Assembly (NCBI GenBank): GCA_001767455.1
Contig: MELC01000030.1
Coordinates: 283,905-347,904 of the forward strand
Reading direction: 5' to 3'
DNA: 64,000 bases
Source of the DNA: Acidobacteria bacterium RIFCSPLOWO2_12_FULL_66_21
GTDB taxonomy: Bacteria; Acidobacteriota; Vicinamibacteria; Vicinamibacterales; 2-12-FULL-66-21
The position numbers and the translations under genes were made by a program. The stretch's first letter is position 1. Every line of letters begins with the position of its first letter. Below the pieces are notes generated by a model. That model was not told the DNA's origin. It saw only the letters and a program-made list of their open reading frames with translations, and searched no databases. Of this stretch, positions 56,401 through 64,000 are shown piece by piece.

Positions 56401-56436
56401 GAACTGCCAGTCAGCACTCCGAGAAGGGACCAGTAG
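53407..56436 (+). CDS. Exported SH3 / thioester-like / WD40 protein
   Basis: 1009 residues from ATG 53407. After a signal peptide come an unassigned beta-domain (about 60-180), an SH3-like domain (about 196-258, SQIGSLRAEPSADAPVVGQV), a segment resembling thioester domains with C363 in AYCLD and Q402 in LQLAVWAVTDN, a further beta-domain, then a C-terminal WD40 propeller of about eight units (pattern SPDGRLLASGSDDGTVKLWS) from about residue 655. In Gram-positive TED proteins an internal Cys-Gln thioester forms covalent bonds with surface targets, so this could be an adhesin or sensor. WD40 assignment is firm; the thioester is inferred from motif and spacing. Confidence 0.75.
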   Translation: MKPPRYRSATSAVCLTLVAFAFVVPPPRQSGSTNAPPNPGIVVQGPAVETPLGRYKGHEWRDAIQRSEPAIPGGRTATATVTAARGKRFLVASFVTVGPHMADVTRNEFAVSDAANTKYLPVAVSLDGAKTFLPFLIQGEIFPAVTILGRDRLETAIYFELPAEAGDLLLRFRERQIASIPQTGERSESSASGGQQTPVILVSQIGSLRAEPSADAPVVGQVARGTELRIVEMRPGWAHVVPVNGLQGWLDEKDFGRRVSSDAGDCVEMGLREALSVGAIVGGFRGTGGSSGDAVVFQGRAALPIAVCPVWTSPLKLENSNAAGQSMVVTKLRGIPRGELIEPKTRLRFDPARDTEYVFEAYCLDFRKDNPSGSDHLRFSDGVPPDVAKVLAAGSGDVHALQLAVWAVTDNTSASDARQKFSATDKDLLAARAVVVAAGLPAERYRLFASLPPTEPANAGRTPETTAGNRRPEARTDTLVVRGVRLEPTGAPTVTERVANRMGPPGSQLTAPVGYKLVIVTFSARVGSTTDFSTADFEAKIPEQNTNRTFQPEGIATVVPTEPPTELWAFLRGPSGLRAAWVSTQLSPRLDTLRLAFILPKSTGAFLLCEAARSGTGPVQRCLTIAAPDTTSPEPSAAQRRKAADEIANPTAPHEARNCDAIGAHTKGVASFAVSPNGQLLASGSYDHTVKLWSLQDARLISSLDGHAGWVRALVMSPDGRLLASGSDDGTVKLWSLPDGRQLTTLVGHTDWVLELAVSPDGKVLVSTGIDGTIRLWSLPEGRHLALLNVHKKSVWSLAVSPDGTLVASGGVDGTLGLSSLSERRLLRVVQGHTDRIWAIWISADSRLLATGSEDGQVKLWSLPTGSPIATLEGHRSRVRGLFATRDGRTLVSAGDDAIIKFWSLPEGRLVATLKGHTDDILAVAISSDLDTLASASRDHTIKLWSLADGTLRRTLAVPGDGVYPLAIAAVTKILISAQGKSIRLWSLPDGEPRGCLGELPVSTPRRDQ

Positions 56437-56567
56437 CTGGTTGGGTGCCGTCGGCCGAATGGGCTCGCCGCGGGCGAGGCCACCGGCCACGTGGCATCGC
56501 AGACTCCCGAGGGCTGCCGACAGACGCACCGCGGAAGCATGACTTCGGAGTTCAGCAAGCAAGGGGG

Positions 56568-56599
56568 TGGAACACCAGCACGTGGAACACCAGCACGTT
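56568..56599. repeat. Tandem duplication of GTGGAACACCAGCAC
   Basis: Two adjacent copies of the 15-bp unit in the leader of the downstream gene, with a further partial copy after. No gene is visible at 56437-56692. Confidence 0.6.
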
Positions 56600-56698
56600 T
56601 GCCCGGAGCCGTCGAACGGCCGATAATCCCCTCCGGCGCCTCGTAATAGCCCTCTTCCCGAAGTCGGCCGGCATCCAGTCGCCCAAAGGAGAATGAGA

Positions 56699-57499
56699 AT
56701 GCAACTTCGTCTTCTGCCCGCGCGACCCACTGGTGTTGTGACCGCCCTGGCGGTTTGTGCGGTCTGTTGCATGACGCCCGCGGCGATTGGGGGATCCGCT
56801 CACAACCGTGCTGGTTCCGCGCGTCAAGAAACCGATAGCAGCCGCCAGCAGACAACACCGTTCAGGGTTCCACACCTGACGCCCAACCAAGTCTGGGTCT
56901 CGTCTCTACCGCCCGGCGCAAGCGTCTACCTCGTCGAGAAACCTCATCGGGGTTCGGGGGGAGACAGCGTCGGCAAGACGCCGCTGGTCGTTGAACTGGA
57001 TCCCGCAAGACCTGTCGTGGTTGTCGAACTTGACAGCGCGGATTTTCCCAAGTCGATCAAGCTCAACCAATCGGCCGCGTCTCGTTCGCAGGGTGGGTAC
57101 TTCATCGACTCTTCGGCGACGTACTTCGTGTGGAAGACAACGAAGTTTCATCCAGGAAAGGGCGAGAAACGCAGCAGTTGGGGCGTCGGTGCGGAATTCG
57201 AGATCGACAAGAAGACACGGGACCTGTATGTTGCCCTGTTTCAACCGCGAGACGTCGGGATTGACAAAGTCGACGCGCTGTACCCTCCCGGCAGCAACTT
57301 CGAGTGGAGCGCGGATGACGAGAGCATCCGTGGCGACCTCGTCGAGTTTGGCGTGTCACCCAAACACGTCGGCAAAATCGCAGAGTTGCTGCGTCGTGGT
57401 GGCAAGATCGCGGTCGAAGACAAAGGAGTCACGATGACGATGGAATGGACTCGCGAGGCTACGCTGATAACCGCCTATTCCAAACGAGCCCAGCGATGA
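56699..57499 (+). CDS. Exported PEGA-like protein
   Basis: 266 residues from ATG 56699, 7 nt after AAGGAG; an ATG two codons earlier is too close to it. Signal peptide, then a PEGA-like stretch (VSSLPPGASVYLVEK to VGKTPLVVELDP), beta-rich, followed by an unassigned domain with YFVWKTTKFHPGKGEKRSSW. Likely surface or periplasmic and carbohydrate or peptidoglycan related by analogy with PEGA proteins. The gene converges with the LRV-type gene. Confidence 0.65.
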   Translation: MQLRLLPARPTGVVTALAVCAVCCMTPAAIGGSAHNRAGSARQETDSSRQQTTPFRVPHLTPNQVWVSSLPPGASVYLVEKPHRGSGGDSVGKTPLVVELDPARPVVVVELDSADFPKSIKLNQSAASRSQGGYFIDSSATYFVWKTTKFHPGKGEKRSSWGVGAEFEIDKKTRDLYVALFQPRDVGIDKVDALYPPGSNFEWSADDESIRGDLVEFGVSPKHVGKIAELLRRGGKIAVEDKGVTMTMEWTREATLITAYSKRAQR

Positions 57500-57617
57500 G
57501 AATGCCTTGTGGCAGGACTATCGTCGCTGAGCACTTCCCGCAGCAGGATGGGAGCGCGACGGTCTTCAGTGTTGCCGGGTGTCTGCGCCACTGCCCGGCG
57601 TTGGGCTGAATCCGGAC

Positions 57618-60600
57618 TCACGGAGGCCCGCAGGAGGGCGTCGACAGCCCGTCCGTCTTTGACTTGCCCAATCGGCGTTCGAGCCAGAGTCGGATTCTGC
57701 GTTCGCACGTTGGTGTCAGGCCCTCGAGGATCTTCCGAGCGTCGCCCCAGATCCGCTTTCTCTCGAGGTCGATGCCCACTCGGTCGCAGATCCACATCGC
57801 GCGTGCCGCGTCATCGAAGTCGATCACCCGTGATCCCCCCGGGATCTGAAACTGGAAGCGCCTCACGAGCAGGCCGAGTTGCTCGTAGTCGGCGTCGTCG
57901 GTCGCAATCCACACGGCCGCCTGTTCGGCGCCGTAGCCGAACTCGAAGGCGTCGAGTTCGACCATCAGGTTCTCGAGCAACAACTGGTTCGCCGGTCGGC
58001 TCGGCGTGAATCGATCGCGGGCCGTTGGGATACTACGAGTGCGATTGGCGCACGCGGCCTCGACCGGTACCTGCATCCACTCGTTCGAGTCGAATGTCAC
58101 GATGACGGACCGGCGCACGAGCATGTTCTGAACCGACGGGGTTTCGCTGAGGAAGTACGTTCCGGCTCGAATCACGAGGCTGACAACCGCTGGATCGCGC
58201 CGCCTCACCCGCACGTCAATCGTCCGAATGTCCGATCCGGCCGACTCGAGCTCGACTGAACCGTCGGCCACAAGGTCGACGAGGTCACGGGCCTGAAGCA
58301 CGGCAAGGCGTGATGCCGCTTCGTTGCGGGCGTCACCCGTAGCCGGCCGCCAGCTTCCCGACAACCCAGTCAGCAGCGCTTTGTCCGTGATCCTGCCGAT
58401 CGCGATCCGCCGAACGTCGTCTCGTGTCGCCGTTCGCGCGATATCGGCGAGAAGGACCTGGTCGAACGTGCTGCGAACCGCTGCGAGCTGGACCTGTTCG
58501 CTTGCGTCCGTGCTCGCCAGGCGGGCCACAACGGGTTCGTCCCGTATCCGTTCGACCGCCGCCGCGCGCACGGCGTCTTCCGGTGCCGTTCTGGCGATGT
58601 CGATCAGCCGCGAATCGTCCTGCGCCGCGAGGTCGGCCAGGAACTCGACGGCGGCGATGCCGACGAGCGGGTTTGTCGCCGTCTTGGCGACGTCGGCAAG
58701 TGTCGCCGCGTCGTTCACGCGTTTCAGTGCCGTTCGCGACACATTCGGCTCCGCCGCACTTCGGCCGACCTCCGCAAGCGCAGCCCGATCGGTGATCTTC
58801 GCAACCGCAGCGTTCCCGACATCTTCGTAGTTGGCCAACTTAGCGATCGCCAGGAGAGCTGAGGATTCCGTGATCTTCTCGAAGGCGGCCATTCGCGTTC
58901 CGGCATCCGGGTGTGCGGTCGCAATCTTCACCAGCGCGGTGGGGTCGTCGACCAACTGCTGGACAGCCGCAATGCGCTCGCGCTCGTTGTCGGAATTCCA
59001 GACGGCGTCGACAACCGCCGCAGCGTCATGGAGGCGGTCGAGCACCGTGAGCCGCACGGACCACGGCAGATCGTTCTTGATCAATGCCTCCAGCACGGCT
59101 CGGTCGTCTATCCTTTTGGCGGCAGCAGCGCGCGAGTCGGCGTGTCGTCCGGTTCCGGCGATGTCAGCCAGAATGGCCTGATCCGAGATTCGGCGGACCG
59201 CGTCGGCGCTCAACCACACCCGCGCGACTGTCCTTGCCACCTCGGCCAGCACCGACGGCTGAGTGATCCGGGCGAGCGCCATGGAGGCGACGGCGTCGCT
59301 CGGGTCGGTCATGGCCAGCGGCAGGAGCGTGGCGTGATCGAAGACGTGCGATGTGGCGGCCCTTCGGACCTCCCAGCGGCGATGGGTCGTCGCGAGCCGG
59401 ACCAGAACCGACGGGTCGGCGATCCGAGCGATCGCCGCTTCGACCACATCTGCGTGCTCACCGCTCTCCGCAAGGCGCTGGAGCGTCGGCTGGTCAACAA
59501 TCCTTCGCGTTGCTGCTGCCTGTACCGCGGCGTTGCGGTCGCCTTCGGCCAGGCGCGCGAGCACGGCGTCATCCGTAATCTGGCGAACCAGCGCCACCCG
59601 AACGTCCGTCGTCTGTTCCGATGAGACCAGCGTCGAGATCACACTCGGGTTCGAGATCCTGGCGACCGCAAGAACCCGCACCGCCGGGTCCGCGTCGGAC
59701 TCAGCGACCCGGGCGAGAACCACCTGGTCGGTGAGCTTCTGGACCGCGATCGCACGCACGGTGGCATCGGTGCTACGGCGCGCCAAACGGGTGAGCGCGG
59801 ACTGGTCGGAGATCTTCACCGCGGCCCCCCGGCGCACCGCCGCCGCCTTGTCTGACTCGGCGACGCGCGCCAGGAGCGAGGGGTCCGTGACATTCTGAAT
59901 CGCGGCCCGGCGGACGCTCTCGGCCGCGTCCCGACTCAGGATACGGCTCAATGTCCGCTGGTCCCGCACACGGTATGCTGCCGTTTCCCGCACGTACTCG
60001 CTGCGATCGGTCGTGGCGAAACGGGCCAGATCGGGCGGTGCCGTGAGCCCTCGTACGGCAGTACCCCGTACCAAGTCCTCCTTGTCGGCGACGGCTACAC
60101 CCATCAAGAACGCCTTGTCTGTGATCCCTCCCACCGCGGCTTCGCGAACGAGCGGGTCGGTCTCCGTCTCGACTGCCCGTACAAGAACCGCCTGGTCCGT
60201 GATTCTCTCGAGCGCGCATGCACGGAGCTGCCACGGCTGCGCGGTTCGCGCGATGCGAACGAGCTCGGCTGAATCAGTGAGGTATTTGAGGGCCTGCAGG
60301 CGGACGCCGACATCCGAGTCGTCTGAGATGATTCGGGAGAGCAGGCTTTGATCCGCGGCTTTGAGATACTCGGTCAACTTGAGCACCGCGACCAGTCGCG
60401 CGCCCGCGCTCGCATCTGTCAAGGCGATGGCCGCGAGAACCGACGGGTCGCTGAGTGCGCCAATTGCGCGTTGACGGATTCGCGCGCCAGGCTCTCTCCG
60501 TGCGATGTCCGCGAGCACCGACGGGTTGGCGATTCTCGCGATTGCCGCCTCTCGTACGAAGGCGTCAGCCGTGCTCCAGGCCACCCTCTCCAGCGCACGC

Positions 60601-61022
60601 TGGTCGGTGAACCTGCGAACGGCGGCAGCGGCGACACTCACATCCGAGGTGCGCTCCGCGATCTGGGCGAGCAGGTTCTGGTCGGTGATACCCGCGATCG
60701 CGCTGAAGGCGACGTCGAGTCCCGCTGACATGGCGATGCCTGCCAGCACCGCCTGATCGGTTACTCTTGCGACAGCCGCCTCGCGGACTTCCCGGCTCTC
60801 ATCGTGTGCCGTGAGGCGGGCCAAAACGGATTGATCCGCGAGCTTCTGCACTGCGGCCACCCGTGCGGCAGGCTCTCTCGCTGTCAGCGCCGCAATCGTC
60901 AGGGAATCTGGGACGTCCTGCTGGTCATTTGTTCGGTCGGCGGTCATCGAGTTCGCGACCGAGAGGATGCAAAGCACCAGGACGATGATCGCGAGCCGCG
61001 AGAACGACGCCTGAACGTGCAT
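57618..61022 (-). CDS. Giant exported LRV/HEAT-type repeat protein with thioester-like C-terminal domain
   Basis: 1134 residues with a signal peptide (to about residue 28). Residues about 40-880 are roughly 35 degenerate units of about 24 residues with the pattern VRxAAVxRITDQAVLAxIA, the alternating-helix type called LRV or HEAT-like, giving a long solenoid. The C-terminal about 190 residues hold a distinct domain with C991 (VPVEAACANRT) and Q1034 (EQAAVWIATDDADY), the same Cys...Gln arrangement (about 43 residues apart) as in the WD40 protein at 53407, consistent with a thioester-forming module. Divergent from nothing known; possibly a surface adhesin or effector. Confidence 0.75.
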   Translation of the reverse strand: MHVQASFSRLAIIVLVLCILSVANSMTADRTNDQQDVPDSLTIAALTAREPAARVAAVQKLADQSVLARLTAHDESREVREAAVARVTDQAVLAGIAMSAGLDVAFSAIAGITDQNLLAQIAERTSDVSVAAAAVRRFTDQRALERVAWSTADAFVREAAIARIANPSVLADIARREPGARIRQRAIGALSDPSVLAAIALTDASAGARLVAVLKLTEYLKAADQSLLSRIISDDSDVGVRLQALKYLTDSAELVRIARTAQPWQLRACALERITDQAVLVRAVETETDPLVREAAVGGITDKAFLMGVAVADKEDLVRGTAVRGLTAPPDLARFATTDRSEYVRETAAYRVRDQRTLSRILSRDAAESVRRAAIQNVTDPSLLARVAESDKAAAVRRGAAVKISDQSALTRLARRSTDATVRAIAVQKLTDQVVLARVAESDADPAVRVLAVARISNPSVISTLVSSEQTTDVRVALVRQITDDAVLARLAEGDRNAAVQAAATRRIVDQPTLQRLAESGEHADVVEAAIARIADPSVLVRLATTHRRWEVRRAATSHVFDHATLLPLAMTDPSDAVASMALARITQPSVLAEVARTVARVWLSADAVRRISDQAILADIAGTGRHADSRAAAAKRIDDRAVLEALIKNDLPWSVRLTVLDRLHDAAAVVDAVWNSDNERERIAAVQQLVDDPTALVKIATAHPDAGTRMAAFEKITESSALLAIAKLANYEDVGNAAVAKITDRAALAEVGRSAAEPNVSRTALKRVNDAATLADVAKTATNPLVGIAAVEFLADLAAQDDSRLIDIARTAPEDAVRAAAVERIRDEPVVARLASTDASEQVQLAAVRSTFDQVLLADIARTATRDDVRRIAIGRITDKALLTGLSGSWRPATGDARNEAASRLAVLQARDLVDLVADGSVELESAGSDIRTIDVRVRRRDPAVVSLVIRAGTYFLSETPSVQNMLVRRSVIVTFDSNEWMQVPVEAACANRTRSIPTARDRFTPSRPANQLLLENLMVELDAFEFGYGAEQAAVWIATDDADYEQLGLLVRRFQFQIPGGSRVIDFDDAARAMWICDRVGIDLERKRIWGDARKILEGLTPTCERRIRLWLERRLGKSKTDGLSTPSCGPP

Positions 61023-61689
61023 GGCAGTTGCTCCTTGCTCAGCCCAGTCCCTCGTCGGCCGCCCCGGCTGGAGAATGGGAGCGTGTCAACAAGAAGGAGA
61101 CAGTGGGTTTCCGAATCTACTGACCCCGCAGAATAGCTAGAACATTGCTCGTGCTCCGGCCGACAAGCCGACAACAGCGTCGATTCTCCCGCCAGTTACC
61201 CCAGCGAACCAGTAGCCCAGGAATCTGCCACCGACTCCACCACGATCACTCCGCCCACAGGCGCGCCTGCGTAGCTGAGCAGGCGTGGTCCGATCGAGAT
61301 GTAGTCGCGTGGGTTTCTGCGAGGTCCTCGGCACCTCGAACACGCTTCTGGCAGAACCGCCGCTCGTTGGATGCCCGTCCCGCCCCGTCCGGGACAGTGG
61401 TTCACCATCTCCTCGAAATCCGAGTTTCTCGTGATTGGCATGCGTCTAGCTTCGTAGCCGGTTGCGGGCCGCCCCTCCCGTTGGACTGACGAGGACTGGA
61501 GGCATACGGCGATCTGTGGGGGTTGTTTGGATGGGGAACCCGCGCGCTGTGCGCATCCTAGCACGTCGGCGGGTCGGTCCGACGGCGGCGGATACGCGCG
61601 AGCGCGGAGCCAACGAGATCGCCCGCTGGACGGGGCGGTTCCGGGACACCTGCGGCGGCTCGCAGGTATCCCGGCGCCGGTGCGGCTCC
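61023..61689. other. Gene-less stretch
   Basis: No convincing gene on either strand between the LRV-type gene start and the ADOP remnant. Confidence 0.45.
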
Positions 61690-62724
61690 GGTAGCGGAAA
61701 CGCCCTGTGAGGGTGCGAACAGCCGGCCCGTGAGGAGTCGCACGCCGAACACGCGAAAGAACGTCGGATCGACCGCGTTGAACCCGACGTAGTGCGTGTC
61801 GTGGCCGCCGTCGATCTGGACCCCGGTGACCGTTCCGCGCTCGCGCACCGGGAGATGACGGACGCGCGCAACCGACTCGACGCCGGGAAGCGCCGCGATC
61901 CGCGGAAGCAGCCGATCGAAGAAGGTCTCGGCCCTGGCGAGATCGTACACGTCGATCGGCAGGGTCACCCGGAACGTCAGGACTCCGCGCGCATCGATCC
62001 CGACCGGCCGCTCGAGGAGCCGATTGAAACTGCGGAGCATCAACCCCGCAGCCGCGAGGAGGACGAGCACGAGCGCGACCTCGGTGGCGATCAGGGCGCG
62101 CCACATCCTGCCGGTTCGCCGGCTACCCGACGAGCTCTCGGTATCGACCTTCAAGGCCCGTTGGACGTCCGCGCGCGAGGCCTGCAGCGCTGGCACGAGG
62201 CCGAAGAGCAACGTCGTGACGATCGCGAGTCCCAGCGAGAACAGGCAGACGGCTCCGTTGGTCCCGAAGGCGTCCGCGTCCACCTGGCGGAGGTACGTCG
62301 GCCAGACGACGGTGTCGTCGTGCGGTCTGAGCACGGCGAGCGCGTCCATGCTCCAGACGGCAAACAGCAGACCGAGAGCGGCGCCCGCGAGCGACAGCAT
62401 CAGGCACTCGGTCAGCATCTGCCGCACGATGGCGCCGCGCCCGGCGCCGAGCGACAACCGGACGGCGATCTCCCGTTGCCGGCCGATGCCCCGAGCCAGG
62501 AGCAGGTTGGCGAGATTGACGCACGCGATGAGCACGACGAAGGACACCGCGCCGGAGAGCACCGCGAGCATGCTGCGCAGGCGCGGGTCGCGGCGGCTCT
62601 CGTCGAGCCGAACGGCCGATCCGGCCATCGCGAGCGGCGTCGCGTCCGGCATGCCGGCCACCGCACGTCGGACCTGCGCGTCCGGCTGGGCTGGCGTCGC
62701 GTCTGGACGCAGGCGGCCGATCAC
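61690..62724 (-). pseudogene. Remnant of an ADOP/MacB-like FtsX permease
   Basis: Matches the middle of an ADOP permease: AVSFVVLIACVNLANLLLAR with following helices, then ALIATEVALVLVLLAAAGLML and a periplasmic stretch ending at GRLFAPSQ. The N-terminal MacB domain and the last FtsX helices are missing, and the frame beyond 61712 no longer fits. Complete ADOP proteins have about 800-900 residues (compare 39073-41775). Confidence 0.7.
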
Positions 62725-63048
62725 GGCCGTATCGTGGAGCCGCGTCGTCGATCAGTTCGTTCGCGATCTCCGGCACGCATGTCGAGCTCCGCTTGGGCCA
62801 CTGGCACTGCAGGAAGCTTGCCGTCGCGCGCCGGTCCGGAGCGTGGCCACATGACCTCCGGCCGCAACGACACCGTTCGATCGCGGCAATCGGCGTCCGC
62901 CAGCGAACACCGCGGCGCGACTGTGTTTCATCACGGTTCCTTCACGACTTCGAAGAACCTCACTCGGTGGCCTGACTGGCGGAGTATGGTATGGGCAGGT
63001 ATGGGCACTTCCCAATCCGTCCGGAGCGGACGCGAGGACAGCGAACCT
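62725..63048. other. Gene-less stretch upstream of the radical SAM gene
   Basis: No convincing gene. The promoter of the downstream gene is expected here; a possible ribosome binding region lies just before ATG 63049. Confidence 0.45.
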
Positions 63049-63876
63049 ATGATCATCCTCCTGGTGGATGTACGCGACGACGATTTCTGCCGTCTGCTGC
63101 CCGAGGAACTGGGCGGATCGCAGCCGGGTGAGGAGCGCATCAAGGTGATGGGCTTTCCGCCGCTGGGGATCCAGACGCTGGAGCCGGTGTTGCGGCAGAA
63201 GGGCCACCGCGTGCGGCTGTTCGACACGTGCCATCCGCGGATGAAGGAGCCGCACATCGCCGAGGCGGTCCGGACCGAGGCGCCAGATGCGGTGGGCCTG
63301 TCGTTCCTGTCGACCACCGCGTATCCGGCCGTCAAGCAGCTGGCGCGACGGCTGAAGACGGTGGCGCCGGCCGTGCCGATCATCGCCGGTGGCGTCTTTG
63401 CCACGATGAACGCGGAGCAGATGCTGAGGGACTGTTCCGACCTCGACTGCGTCGGGGTGGGCGAAGGGGAAGAGTTGCTGCCGGACTTCCTGGAGCATCT
63501 GGACGACCCCGGAGAGGTGGCGGGCCTGGTCTGGCGGTGCGAAGGGCAGGTCGTGAAGAACGCCCCCCGGCCGCCCCTCAGGAACCTGGACCTGTTTCCG
63601 TATCCGGACCGGAGCACGCTTCCCATTGATTTCATCGAGTCGCTGCCGCTCGACGTCCCGGCCGTGGTGTCGCTGGACAAGTTCACCACCATGCAGACAT
63701 CGCGCGGGTGCCCGTACACCTGCATTTACTGCGACATCCCGTCATTGACCGGCGGCAAGTGGCGGGCCCGGTCGCCGGAGCACAGTCCTGGGAGAGATGC
63801 AGGAGCTGCACGATCTGGGGTACCGCTCGATCTACCTCACCGACGATCATTTTCTGATCCGCCGGCAGGACGATAG
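63049..63876 (+). pseudogene. B12-binding radical SAM enzyme, frameshifted and truncated
   Basis: Starts at ATG 63049. About 190 residues form a B12-binding domain (IILLVDVRDDDF, GFPPLGIQTLEPVL, DTCHPRMKEPHIAEA, VGVGEGEELLPDFL) followed by the radical SAM cluster motif SRGCPYTCIYCDIP near residue 220. An extra base near 63783 throws the frame; the other frame continues with EMQELHDLGYRSIYLTDDHF. The continuation is cut at about 63870, where a sequence like ACGATAG occurs, so most of the catalytic domain is lost. Family known for methyl-transfer or hopanoid/B12-type reactions. Confidence 0.72.
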
Positions 63877-63979
63877 ATGCTATGTAGGCACCCGGGCGCG
63901 CGGCTGTGAAATTAACACGGGCCGCAGCGATAAGCTCCCCGCCATGTGCTCGGTGGGCACACAACAAGGAGGGAGTTCT

Positions 63980-64000
63980 ATGACCGCGACGACCCGTTCG
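63980..64000 (+). CDS. Start of a gene running off the right edge
   Basis: ATG 63980 follows a strong ribosome binding site AAGGAGGGAG with 5-6 nt spacing. Only seven codons (MTATTRS) are in the window, so the product cannot be named. Confidence 0.5.

Noticed and set aside
61792..63048. N-terminal extension of the radical SAM frame back to 61792
   Set aside because: The extension is antisense to the ADOP remnant and lacks family similarity; similarity begins at ATG 63049.

Overview
This is high-GC bacterial chromosomal DNA, most likely from an Acidobacteriota genome of the Vicinamibacteria type. The evidence is a set of lineage hallmarks: an Oar-like TonB-dependent receptor with an N-terminal carboxypeptidase-regulatory domain, a VWFA-related acidobacterial protein, a PadR regulator paired with an ADOP-type FtsX/MacB permease, and an alternative complex III plus aa3-type oxidase respiratory set. 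No rRNA, tRNA or CRISPR array was recognised. Several genes are broken or truncated, so this may be a draft or metagenome-derived contig.

Layout. 1-8.8 kb: lipid-related genes on the minus strand (acyl-CoA ligase running off the left edge, KASIII-like synthase, SDR reductase), then a TonB receptor divergent from a sodium:solute symporter/hydrolase pair, with a strong palindromic operator between them. 8.8-10.1 kb: gene remnants (alcohol dehydrogenase tail, kinase-BRCT tail, internally deleted MFS transporter). 10.6-14.4 kb: four co-directional genes for predicted exported proteins, ending in a SurA-like/pilin-like fusion. 14.4-20.4 kb: VIT-transporter remnant, Fic protein behind four 24-bp-phased direct repeats, HigBA toxin-antitoxin, an exonuclease-like/GIY-YIG fusion and an SbcD-like phosphoesterase. 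20.6-26.9 kb: DUF6265-like protein, VWFA protein, cysteine-synthase-like enzyme, HemQ-like protein and FAD monooxygenase. 26.9-30.2 kb: actC, actD and actF of alternative complex III (actA, actB and actE not seen). 30.4-41.8 kb: ABC exporter, Ser/Thr kinase, prmA and rsmE remnants, Ig-like/CARDB protein, post-COAP-1-like protein, PadR and ADOP permease. 42.1-47.1 kb: cupredoxin and cox genes. 47.3-61.0 kb: an accessory cluster of mostly exported proteins built from ankyrin, polyproline, SH3, WD40, PEGA-like and LRV-type repeats, two of them carrying a thioester-like Cys/Gln motif. 61.5-64 kb: ADOP remnant, a frameshifted B12-binding radical SAM gene and the start of another gene.

The most unusual structural signal is a dispersed repeat of about 80-130 bp with left end ACGATAGGAARCATTAG and core AACGCCCGTTCTCAG. 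It is found at 10197, 14855, 30404, 34560, 36849 and 47345, with degenerate or partial forms at 14467 and perhaps 63870. Remnants of vit, prmA and rsmE abut copies of it, and two apparently intact genes take their stop codons from it. The window reads as blocks joined at this repeat. A second family, palindromes built on GCAGCCCTTTAGGGCTGC, sits between the genes of the first 10 kb.

Functionally, the ACIII subunits, cupredoxin and cox genes would form a quinol-to-oxygen electron transfer chain, and the first 8 kb looks like fatty-acid or lipid use. The accessory clusters at 10.6-14.4 and 48-61 kb have no assigned function and are the best candidates for something undescribed.
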